A stretch of 32,699 bases of DNA from Acidobacteriota bacterium (GTDB lineage: Bacteria > Acidobacteriota > Vicinamibacteria > Vicinamibacterales > Fen-181), in contig PMZR01000048.1 of the NCBI GenBank assembly GCA_003170135.1, positions 308 to 33,006 on the forward strand. The letters run 5' to 3'. Below, piece by piece: positions 14,296-21,088 of the stretch (its first letter is position 1; every line of letters starts with the position of its first letter). Both the position numbers and the translations under genes were made by a program. The notes beneath the pieces are model-generated. The model saw nothing but the letters and a program-made list of their open reading frames with translations, was not told where the DNA came from and searched no databases.

Positions 14296-15183
14296 CTACT
14301 TGGCCCGCTCCGGCGGCTTCGGCAGAATCCTCGTCGACTCCTCGCGCGGCACGTCCGGACGCGGTTCCTGCCCCGGTTTCGGCGGCCGATCGGGGCTGGG
14401 CGGCCGGGGCGGCGTCGCTGGCGGCGGCTCGGATTCGCCTGGCGTTCTGCTCGCATCAGGCTTCTGCCCGGCTTTGGCGCCCAACGGCTGGCGCTTTCGG
14501 TCCTTCCACGGCTGCCGGTCTTTCCAGGGTTGCCGCTCGCGCGCTCCCGCGTTTGTCGGGCGTCCGCCCGCTTCCGGTCGGCTGAAGCGGGCAGGTGTGC
14601 TCCGTGAGGAACCACCGGGCTTCTGGCCGCGGGCGCCAGAGGCCGGACCGGATGGCGCGCCTGTTCGGGGAGGGCCGCTCCACGGGCGCCTGTCACTCGG
14701 CCGCTTGCCGGATCCGGCGCCGCCCCCGGCAGGCCCGCTCCAGGGGCGCCTGTCGCTCGGGCGCTTGTCGGATCGCGCGCCGTCCTGACGAGGACTGCTC
14801 GCGCTGGTCTGGTCAGGCTTGCTGGAGTCGCTGCGCCCTGTGTGCTGCTCGCCGCCGGCGCCGACGGGGGCAGGCCGATGCCCAGGCCCGGTCCCGCCAC
14901 GCCCGGCCTTTGGCTGATGCTTCTGAAAGCGTGCGCGCGGGTCTTCGTGTCGTCCGCCGGGCCGCCAATCGGCGCCACGGGGCTCACGCTTGGCCTGCGT
15001 CGCAGCGCTCGCCTCTTCGGGCGATTCCCACAGCCGCCCATTGGCAAACCACTTGATGGTCGCGCTGGGATTGCGGTTGGCCAGTTGTCGAAAGGTGGGC
15101 AGCAGGTCCTCGCGATCGCGCGCGCGGAACGCGGTCGGCGCATCGTCGAGGATGATCGTCCAGTACGCGTAGCGCGGTGGCAT
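14296..15183 (-). CDS. Conserved-looking N-terminal domain with long basic, repeat-bearing disordered tail
   Basis: The protein has 295 residues. Residues 1-58 look globular and carry aromatic and acidic positions (YAYWTIILDD, TFRQLANRNPSATIKWFANGRLWESPEE). From about residue 60 the chain is low-complexity, rich in Pro, Gly, Arg, Lys and Ser, and predicted disordered. A 20-residue tandem repeat carries KRPSDRRPWSGP at 140-151 and 160-171, and QPWKDR is duplicated at 218-229. The basic tail suggests nucleic-acid or ribosome association, but no known family is recognised. It is the last gene of a minus-strand trio, 19 bases after the HAD gene. Repeat-driven length change is plausible. The whole length stays in one frame. 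Confidence 0.7.
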   Translation of the reverse strand: MPPRYAYWTIILDDAPTAFRARDREDLLPTFRQLANRNPSATIKWFANGRLWESPEEASAATQAKREPRGADWRPGGRHEDPRARFQKHQPKAGRGGTGPGHRPAPVGAGGEQHTGRSDSSKPDQTSASSPRQDGARSDKRPSDRRPWSGPAGGGAGSGKRPSDRRPWSGPPRTGAPSGPASGARGQKPGGSSRSTPARFSRPEAGGRPTNAGARERQPWKDRQPWKDRKRQPLGAKAGQKPDASRTPGESEPPPATPPRPPSPDRPPKPGQEPRPDVPREESTRILPKPPERAK

Positions 15184-15202
15184 CGAGACTCCTGTCAGAT
15201 TT

Positions 15203-15925
15203 CTACTGGGAACCGATGAGACGCTTCAGCCGGTCAAACAGTCCCGGCGCCTTGTCCTCGCGCTCGCTCGCCAGCACGTCCAGACACTGGCCGACCGATC
15301 CGACGACCTCGATCTTCAGACGCCTCGCATTGGCGGGCGCGGGCGCTGACGTATCGCCGCGCCAGACGAGAAAGGCGCGCGCCTTCGACTCAAGGACGAC
15401 GTCCAGGCAGTTGTCGGGTCGATCGTCGACGACAACGTCCAGGTGAAGCGCGGAAGCGACTTTCCCGCGCGATCCGCGGATCACGAACACGCTCGGCAGG
15501 GCGAAGCCGTGGCGCGCCAGCCAGCGCTGCGACTGCCGCTGGCAGATGTCGCCTGCGCTCGACGGCCGCTGCGTGATGAAGATGACTTCCCACCGGCGCT
15601 CGAAGGCGAGGGCCGCGAGTCGCGCGATGATTCCCGGCTCAGTCTCGTTGAGCGTTTCCCAGAAGTTCTCGGTTTCAAGGACGGCCTGCCACAACCGGCG
15701 CTGCTGGCCGGACGCGAGCTCGTGAACGAGCGGCGGCACCGGCTCGTCGTCGGGCGTTTCCCCGGCAGCCGCAGCATCGAGGGCGCCAGTTGCCGCCTCG
15801 TCTGGCGCAGGGTCCGGAACCGGCGGAGCGGCGGGACCCGGACGGCCGAACATGACCTCGGCAGCTTCCGCGAGGACCGTCTCCAGGTCTGCCAGCACCC
15901 CGTCGAGATCAAAGGCTATACGCAT
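15203..15925 (-). CDS. HAD-superfamily hydrolase, NT5C-like nucleotidase type
   Basis: This 240-residue protein has HAD motif I at the extreme N-terminus, FDLDGVLAD, with nucleophile Asp6 and acid Asp8. Motif II is FITQRP, followed by a Lys in RGKVASALHL and a motif IV-like VVDDRPDN. The order and spacing resemble the 5'(3')-deoxyribonucleotidase (NT5C) branch, which removes phosphate from nucleoside monophosphates. An acidic, Pro/Ala-rich insert (about 30-70) is unusual. The C-terminus ends in a helix with FDRLKRLIG. It is the middle gene of a trio, 5 bases after the FmdB-type gene. The substrate is not certain. Confidence 0.72.
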   Translation of the reverse strand: MRIAFDLDGVLADLETVLAEAAEVMFGRPGPAAPPVPDPAPDEAATGALDAAAAGETPDDEPVPPLVHELASGQQRRLWQAVLETENFWETLNETEPGIIARLAALAFERRWEVIFITQRPSSAGDICQRQSQRWLARHGFALPSVFVIRGSRGKVASALHLDVVVDDRPDNCLDVVLESKARAFLVWRGDTSAPAPANARRLKIEVVGSVGQCLDVLASEREDKAPGLFDRLKRLIGSQ

Positions 15926-15930
15926 GGCGG

Positions 15931-16290
15931 TCAGAGATCGTCGTCGCCGTTCCCGCCGGCATTCCCGTCACTGCCATCGCCGCCCATTTCCTCCTCGACC
16001 GCCTGATCGAGGTCATCGCCGAAGTCTTCGCCCATCTCCTTGCCCATCTTCTTCATCCACCGCGCGACGCTCTTCGGGTCGCCTTCGTCCAGGTTGCCGA
16101 TACTCGACGGATCGGCGAGCGATTCGAGGCGGGCCTCCTCGGACTTGACGGTCGCGAACCGCGAGAACAGCTTCTCGAGATTCGCGCTTCCGCAGCGCTT
16201 GCATCGCACCTCGTCGACACGCGCTCGCGACAGCACCAGCGCCGACATCTTGCGGCCGCAATCGCGGCACAGGAATTCATAGATGGGCAT
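15931..16290 (-). CDS. FmdB-family zinc ribbon protein
   Basis: This 119-residue protein opens with the family hallmark MPIYEFLCRDCG. Two CxxC knuckles (Cys8/Cys11 and Cys30/Cys33 in CKRCG) form one zinc ribbon over residues 1-45. The C-terminal half is strongly acidic and probably disordered (ARWMKKMGKEMGEDF followed by Asp/Glu/Gly). FmdB proteins are small putative regulatory factors of poorly known function. The start is fixed by the conserved MPIYEF and by GAGGT upstream. It heads the trio with the HAD hydrolase and the basic repeat protein, whose tail charge is opposite to this one. Confidence 0.85.
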   Translation of the reverse strand: MPIYEFLCRDCGRKMSALVLSRARVDEVRCKRCGSANLEKLFSRFATVKSEEARLESLADPSSIGNLDEGDPKSVARWMKKMGKEMGEDFGDDLDQAVEEEMGGDGSDGNAGGNGDDDL

Positions 16291-16682
16291 GCCGGCGACC
16301 ACCTCCAGCCAGGCCGTTCCCGTATGGTACGGACGGTCACAGCTTACACCACGAGCGCGGGGCATCGGAATCCTGGCGGGGACGCGTTCGCCCCTCGGCG
16401 TCAGCCTTGTGGAAACCCGCAGCCGGGAGGCGCATCAAGGTCAGGGACGAGCGCGGTCGGTCCGAACAATCCATCCGCACGCAGATTTGCGCAGATGGCG
16501 AGTGGCGCGCCCGGTCAGCGCCGCAGCGTCCGCACGTATATGACGGCGAGGACTTCGACCGCCGTTCGCGAAGCGACGTCGAAGTCCTGGTCTCCGAATC
16601 TGCGTGAATCGGCGAGAATCTGCGGCAGAATCCAGCGAACGCGGGCTTCTGGAGTACCATCGGGTCCTCGAAGGAGGCAGGC
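16291..16682. other. Noncoding divergent spacer containing a MITE- or REP-like element
   Basis: No gene is supported in this 392-base stretch between fmdB (minus) and the Dabb gene (plus). Its central part is the nested inverted repeat listed at 16478-16606, after which AATCTGCGG is repeated once more (16617-16625). A ribosome-binding AAGGAGG for the Dabb gene occupies the right end. Confidence 0.5.
16478..16606. repeat. 129-bp nested inverted-repeat element
   Basis: The ends CACGCAGATT (16478-16487) and AATCTGCGTG (16597-16606) are perfect 10-bp inverted repeats. Inside, AGGACTTCGAC (16549-16559) pairs perfectly with GTCGAAGTCCT (16578-16588) and encloses a further CGC/GCG stem around the palindrome TTCGCGAA. 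No transposase is present. The layout resembles a small non-autonomous or REP-type element, or a structured RNA. Confidence 0.5.
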
Positions 16683-17039
16683 ATGGTGGCTCACGTGATG
16701 TTGCTGGCGCCCCGCCTCGACCTGACCCGCGAGGCGCAGGACGCATTGGTCGCCGCGCTCGAACGGGCGGCGCGGGAGATTCCGTCGGTGCGGCGCGTCC
16801 AGGTGGGAAGGCGGGTGCGCCACGGGCAGGCGTACGAGAATGGGATGGCGGTCGATTACCCGTTTGCCGCCGTCTTCGAATTCGACGATCTCGCCGGCCT
16901 GCAGGCGTACCTGCGACATCCGGCGCACGCGGATCTGGGCAACCGCTTCTACGATTCGCTTGCCGCGGCGCTCGCCTACGACTACGAGATGACCGAAGTC
17001 GCGGCGGTCCGTACCTGGTTCCGCGATCGGAAGGTCTGA
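16683..17039 (+). CDS. Dabb (stress-responsive alpha/beta barrel) domain protein
   Basis: This 118-residue protein has the ferredoxin-like Dabb fold (PF07876): an N-terminal strand VAHVMLLAPRLDL, a helix with REAQDALVAALERAAREIP, a VRRVQVGRRV strand, then FAAVFEFDDLAGLQAYLRHPAH. The last part is the signature region, with the conserved LxxYxxHPxH spacing. Dabb proteins form dimeric barrels and are linked to stress responses or, in some cases, polyketide cyclisation; no specific activity is implied here. AAGGAGG lies 6-7 bases before the ATG. It appears monocistronic. Confidence 0.8.
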   Translation: MVAHVMLLAPRLDLTREAQDALVAALERAAREIPSVRRVQVGRRVRHGQAYENGMAVDYPFAAVFEFDDLAGLQAYLRHPAHADLGNRFYDSLAAALAYDYEMTEVAAVRTWFRDRKV

Positions 17040-17079
17040 CGACCCTGCCTGGTGCCCCCGGCGGCCGGCCCGATGCGCG

Positions 17080-17127
17080 TGTTAATTTCCTGTAACATCG
17101 GTTTCAGCTCGACAGTTGACGTATGAT
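17080..17127 (+). promoter_or_regulatory. Operator-like dyad and -10-like box before the PAS-PAS-wHTH gene
   Basis: TGTTA (17080-17084), 8 bases, TAACA (17093-17097) form an inverted repeat. TATGAT (17122-17127) could serve as a -10 box about 30 bases before the ATG. The dyad would then lie around the -45 region, where a winged-helix activator might bind its own promoter. This is suggestive only. Confidence 0.3.
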
Positions 17128-17157
17128 CGGTCGGACGCGCACCGCACCGAGGTCACC

Positions 17158-18273
17158 ATGCCACGACGACGACCTCGTCTCGCTCGCGGCGTTTCCTCTC
17201 CTTCCTCCTCCAATGTCCTGTGCCAGTTGATCGACCGCGCGCCTGACATCATTTTTCGCGTTCGACTGGCACCCCGTCCCCGGCTCGAGTACATCAATCG
17301 CGCGGTCCTGGCGATCAGCGGCTACTCGCCGGAGGAGTGGTACGCCGACAACGGGCTGGCTTCGCGCATCGTGCATCCTGGCGATCGCCGCAAGCTGCGG
17401 GCGCTGGCCGCGTCGCGCGGGCTGTCCCCGCAGCCGGCCGTGCTGCGGTGGACGAGGAAAGACGGCACGATCGTGCGGACCGAGATCAGCGCGATTCCCA
17501 TCCATAACCGGCAGGGGACGCTTGTCGCCGTCGAGGGTGTCGCGCGCGACACCACGGCCGGGCGCCACGAGGACACGTCCCGCGCCGGCGATCGGTTCCT
17601 GCGCGCCGCCTTCGAGCAAGCGCCCGCGGGCCTGGCGCGCATCGGTGCCGACGGCCGGTTCCTCCAGGTCAACCTGCGGATATGCGAGCTGACGGGCCTG
17701 ACGGCGGCCGAGCTCCTCGGCATGCGCCTGCACGACGTCGCGCATCCGGACGACATCGATCGCGACGTGGCCCTGCTCCGACATCTGAGACTGACCGACG
17801 GCGCCAACGGGGCCGTCGAACACCGCTGCCTCCACAAGGACGGCTCGCCCGTGTGGGTAAAGGTGATGGCGTGCCGGCTGCGCCATACCGGATCTCCCAC
17901 GGACATCCTCGTCGTCATCGATCGCGTGCCGCCGCCGCCCGGGCAGGACGAGGAGGAGCGGCGCCTCACCTACGCCGGCATCGACGTGGACACCGATCGT
18001 CTGAACGTGTCGTGGAACGGCCGTCCCGTCGCGCTGACGCTGAAAGAAGTGCTGCTGCTCCGCTACATGATTCGCCACGGCGGCGAGATGCTCGCCCGCG
18101 ATCGCCTGCTGCGCGATGTCTGGGGCTACGAACCCAGCGGGCGCAGCCGCACCCTGGACGTGCACGTCTGCCGGCTGCGGCGCAAGCTGCCGCCGCTCAC
18201 AGACACGCTCGTGACCATCGGGCACTTCGGGTACACGCTCGCGCAGCCGCCGAGCGCCCCGCCGCGGGGCTAG
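17158..18273 (+). CDS. PAS-PAS-winged-helix (OmpR-type output) one-component regulator
   Basis: The protein is 371 residues from the ATG at 17158, which has GAGG upstream; the frame opens earlier at a TTG. PAS1 (about 22-132) has YINRAVLAISGYSPEEW and the PAC-like RKDGTIVRTEISAIPI. PAS2 (about 146-256) has FLQVNLRICELTGLTAAELLGM and HKDGSPVWVKVM. The C-terminal domain (about 268-361) is a Trans_reg_C winged helix: LTLKEVLLLRYMIRHGGEML, RDRLLRDVWGY, RTLDVHVCRLRRKL and GHFGYTL. There is no receiver and no kinase domain. PAS domains normally sit in the kinase and this winged helix in the response regulator, so here sensing and DNA binding are in one chain. Ligand and targets are unknown. Confidence 0.88.
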   Translation: MPRRRPRLARGVSSPSSSNVLCQLIDRAPDIIFRVRLAPRPRLEYINRAVLAISGYSPEEWYADNGLASRIVHPGDRRKLRALAASRGLSPQPAVLRWTRKDGTIVRTEISAIPIHNRQGTLVAVEGVARDTTAGRHEDTSRAGDRFLRAAFEQAPAGLARIGADGRFLQVNLRICELTGLTAAELLGMRLHDVAHPDDIDRDVALLRHLRLTDGANGAVEHRCLHKDGSPVWVKVMACRLRHTGSPTDILVVIDRVPPPPGQDEEERRLTYAGIDVDTDRLNVSWNGRPVALTLKEVLLLRYMIRHGGEMLARDRLLRDVWGYEPSGRSRTLDVHVCRLRRKLPPLTDTLVTIGHFGYTLAQPPSAPPRG

Positions 18274-18307
18274 CTCGCCAGCCGGGCGCACGCCGTGGAA
18301 CGGCCAC

Positions 18308-19378
18308 CTACATTTCCGAAAGGCATTGGGGCTGGGACGGCGAGAGCGCGGGGAAGAAGAAGCGCTGGATGAGATCGCGCAGCTCGGCGATCGAGGCCGC
18401 GTGGTTGATCGCCACGCGCACGTGCGAACCCTCGTCCAGCCCCTTGGTGAACCAGGGGCCGAGCGCGCGCAGCTTGTTGATCACCCAGCGCTCGCGCCGC
18501 AGACCGGTGGCGCCCCGGCCCGGAGCCGATGCGGCATGGTGCCGGAAGCCGGCCGGCTCACCCACGCGCTCACCGAGCAGCAGGTCGATGTAGTCGAGCA
18601 GAAACGTCCCGCGGTCCTCCGGGGTGACGGGCCGCGGCACGCGGCCCTCGGCCAGCGCGGCCGCCTGCGCGCAGATCCACGGATTGCGCAGCACGCCCCG
18701 GCCGACGAGCACCCCGGCCACGCCGCTCGATCGCCACCGCTCCAGCAGGTGTTCGGGTTCCACCAGATCGCCGTTGCCGAACACCGGGATGCGCACGGCC
18801 TGCGCGACGCGCGCGATCAACTCCCAGTCGGATCGCCCGCCGTAGGACGCGGCGGCGCTGCGGCCGTGGACGGCCACCGCCGCGGCCCCCGCGTCTTCGA
18901 CCATCTTCGCCAGCAGCGGCGCATTGACCGCGCGATCGTCCCACCCGGCGCGCATCTTCACGGTGACGGGAATCCGCACCGCGTGCGACATGGCGGCGAT
19001 GATCGCGGCCGCGTGCGCCGGCTCGCGCATCAGGCTGCACCCGGCGTCGTGCCTGGCGATCTTCGGCACCGGGCACCCCATGTTCACATCCACGATGTCG
19101 GCGCCGATCGCTTCGACGACGCGCGCCGCTTCGGCCATCCGCTGGGGGTCGCCGCCGAAGATCTGCACCGAGACCGGCCGTTCCTCCTCGGTGAACTCGG
19201 CGTACTCGAGCGTCCGATCGATGCCCCGGATGAGCCCTTCCGAGCTGACCATCTCGCTGACCACCAGGCCGCAGCCACCGTGCCGCTTCACCTGCCGGCG
19301 GAACGCGCTGTCGGTCATGCCGGCCATGGGTGCCAGGCCGACCGGCGGGGAGATGGGGACGTTGCCGATGTGAATCAT
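18308..19378 (-). CDS. dusB: tRNA-dihydrouridine synthase, DusB type
   Basis: The enzyme reduces uridine to dihydrouridine in the tRNA D-loop, using FMN and NADPH. It has 356 residues. The FMN-binding start LAPMAGMTD (15-23), the catalytic Cys102 in DVNMGCPVPK, KMRAGW, AVHGR, FGNGDL and the GRG phosphate-binding segment are all in family order. The C-terminal helical domain (about 245-345) is complete, with an insert rich in Ala/Gly/Arg near 280-300. It begins 5 bases after the UpxY-type gene and is the last gene of the mfd operon. Confidence 0.92.
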   Translation of the reverse strand: MIHIGNVPISPPVGLAPMAGMTDSAFRRQVKRHGGCGLVVSEMVSSEGLIRGIDRTLEYAEFTEEERPVSVQIFGGDPQRMAEAARVVEAIGADIVDVNMGCPVPKIARHDAGCSLMREPAHAAAIIAAMSHAVRIPVTVKMRAGWDDRAVNAPLLAKMVEDAGAAAVAVHGRSAAASYGGRSDWELIARVAQAVRIPVFGNGDLVEPEHLLERWRSSGVAGVLVGRGVLRNPWICAQAAALAEGRVPRPVTPEDRGTFLLDYIDLLLGERVGEPAGFRHHAASAPGRGATGLRRERWVINKLRALGPWFTKGLDEGSHVRVAINHAASIAELRDLIQRFFFPALSPSQPQCLSEM

Positions 19379-19383
19379 CAGAG

Positions 19384-19893
19384 CTACGCCGCGCGCACGT
19401 CGGCGGCGTCAACGGTCACGCTGACCGCCTGGGCGATGAGATCGACCGACAGCACGAGCCGCGCGTGCGGTCCCTTGCGCACCAGGCGGCCGAAGACCCC
19501 CTTGAGCGGCCCGTGCACCACCTCGACGCGATCGCCCTCGTGGATGAACGGACACGGGTCGAACCGCAGGTCGCTTTCAATCAGCCGCCGGACCGCGTCG
19601 ATCTCGAAGTCCGGAATCGGCGTCGGCCTTCCCTCGAAGGACACGATCGAGACGACGCCGGTGCACATGCGGACGGGAAGGGTCTCATCGGGGTCGGTGC
19701 GGATGAAGAGATAGCCCGGAAACAGCGGCCAGTCGATCTTCTTCTTGCGGTCCTTCCAGCGGCTCCAGCGCGGCACGGTCGGCAGGAACGTCTCGATCGC
19801 CCGGCGCGCAAGCTGATCGTACACGGCCTTTTCGGCGCGACTGCGGGTCCACACCGCGAACCACGGATCGGTCGAGGGCGGCGGTTGGTCCAT
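19384..19893 (-). CDS. UpxY/RfaH-type NusG paralogue, transcription antiterminator
   Basis: This 169-residue protein has a NusG N-terminal domain (about 10-110: WFAVWTRSRAEKAVYDQLARR, then PLFPGYLFIR) and a C-terminal KOW motif (about 120-169: EGDRVEVVHGPLKGVFGRL). Housekeeping NusG normally lies beside secE and ribosomal genes. This one lies between a SurA-like gene and dusB, and has the shorter UpxY form used for polysaccharide operons. It binds elongating RNA polymerase and helps it pass terminators. Polysaccharide export and sugar-dehydrogenase genes occur elsewhere in the window and are possible targets. The ATG at 19893 is 18 bases after the preceding stop. Confidence 0.85.
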   Translation of the reverse strand: MDQPPPSTDPWFAVWTRSRAEKAVYDQLARRAIETFLPTVPRWSRWKDRKKKIDWPLFPGYLFIRTDPDETLPVRMCTGVVSIVSFEGRPTPIPDFEIDAVRRLIESDLRFDPCPFIHEGDRVEVVHGPLKGVFGRLVRKGPHARLVLSVDLIAQAVSVTVDAADVRAA

Positions 19894-19910
19894 GCGGCTT
19901 CGACGCGCTC

Positions 19911-20993
19911 CTAGTGCGATCCGCCGCCGGCCGGCGTCGTCTTGCGCGCGACCTGATCGTCGTAGAGCTTCTTGAACTCGGGGACCTTCCAGTCGATGAG
20001 GGCCGACGCGCGCAGTTTCCGGATGTAGGTTTCGAAGTCCACCTGCTGCTTGGTGGCGAACACCTTGTTGGCGATCTGCTGCCGCGCGTCCTCGAAGGGG
20101 AGCACCTTGGTCTCGGTCGCCGATTCGAGCTTCACGATGTCGTAGCCGGCACTCGTCCGCAGCACCGGGCTGACCTCGCCGACCTTCATCGTCGAGAGCA
20201 TCTTGGCGAAGGCCGCGTCGAGGTCGCCGCGGCTGATCGGCCCGATCAGGCCGCCGTTCGATTTCGACGGCGCGTCGGACAGCTCGGCCAGCTTCTCGAA
20301 ACTCTCGCCCTTCACCGCGCGATCGCGAATCGAGTCGGCCTTCCGCTTCGCCTCGTCGTCCAGGCCGACGTTGACGCTCTTGGCGTCGCCCGACACCTTG
20401 ACGAGGATCTCGCGAAGCGTCACCGTCGGCACGGCGGTGAACTCGCTCGTGTGCTGGTCGTAGTAGTTCTTGATCTCGTCCTGCGACACCGCGATGTGCC
20501 CGAAGACCTCGGCCTGCTCGACGCGTTCGATGATCATCCGCCGCTCGATCGATTTCCGCAGGTCCGTGAGCGTCAGGCCTTCCCCCTTGAGCGCGGCCTG
20601 GAACTGCTCGTCCGTCGTGATCTTGTTGTCGGTCTTCAGCCTGGTCAGCACCTCGTTGAACTGCTCCTCGGTCATCCGGTAGCCGAGCTCCTTGCCCCGC
20701 TGAACGAGCAGCATCTCGTCGATCGCGTCGACGAGGATCTGCGGCGTCAGCTCTTCGACCCGCTTCTTCAGATCCGCGTCGTTGTTCAGCTGCGGCTGCT
20801 GCTGGCCCTGCTCGCGCAGCATGGTGACCTGCCGCGACTCGAGGTCGGACTTGGTGAAGATCTCGCCGTTCACCTTGACGAGGACGCGCTCGATGATCTC
20901 GGCCCGGAGCGGCGCAATCGCGAGCAGCACGCCGGCACACGCGACCAGGAGCAGCGGGGAGCGGCACGCGCGGAATGTCGGAAAGCGTTTCAT
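19911..20993 (-). CDS. Periplasmic SurA-like peptidyl-prolyl cis-trans isomerase / chaperone
   Basis: The 360-residue protein begins with a signal peptide (basic MKRFPTFRACR then LLLVACAGVLLAIAPLRA, cleavage near 31). Residues about 33-160 form a SurA_N chaperone domain (VLVKVNGEIFTKSDL, ILVDAIDEMLLVQRGKELG). A parvulin-type isomerase domain follows (about 180-300: LREILVKVSG, SDAPSKSNGGLIGPISRGDLDAAFAKML, GEVSPVLRTSAGYDIVKLE). SurA-type proteins escort outer-membrane proteins through the periplasm, which supports a diderm cell. It follows mfd by 95 bases, and that spacer is unusually A/T-rich next to the mfd stop, so a separate promoter is possible. Confidence 0.88.
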   Translation of the reverse strand: MKRFPTFRACRSPLLLVACAGVLLAIAPLRAEIIERVLVKVNGEIFTKSDLESRQVTMLREQGQQQPQLNNDADLKKRVEELTPQILVDAIDEMLLVQRGKELGYRMTEEQFNEVLTRLKTDNKITTDEQFQAALKGEGLTLTDLRKSIERRMIIERVEQAEVFGHIAVSQDEIKNYYDQHTSEFTAVPTVTLREILVKVSGDAKSVNVGLDDEAKRKADSIRDRAVKGESFEKLAELSDAPSKSNGGLIGPISRGDLDAAFAKMLSTMKVGEVSPVLRTSAGYDIVKLESATETKVLPFEDARQQIANKVFATKQQVDFETYIRKLRASALIDWKVPEFKKLYDDQVARKTTPAGGGSH

Positions 20994-21088
20994 GGAACTG
21001 GTGCTCGTGTTTCTGGTTGGATCGCCGAGCGCTTGGGCGGTGCAAAGACCGCGCCGGCTCGAGCGGTTATTGCTTGATAGTCAATATC

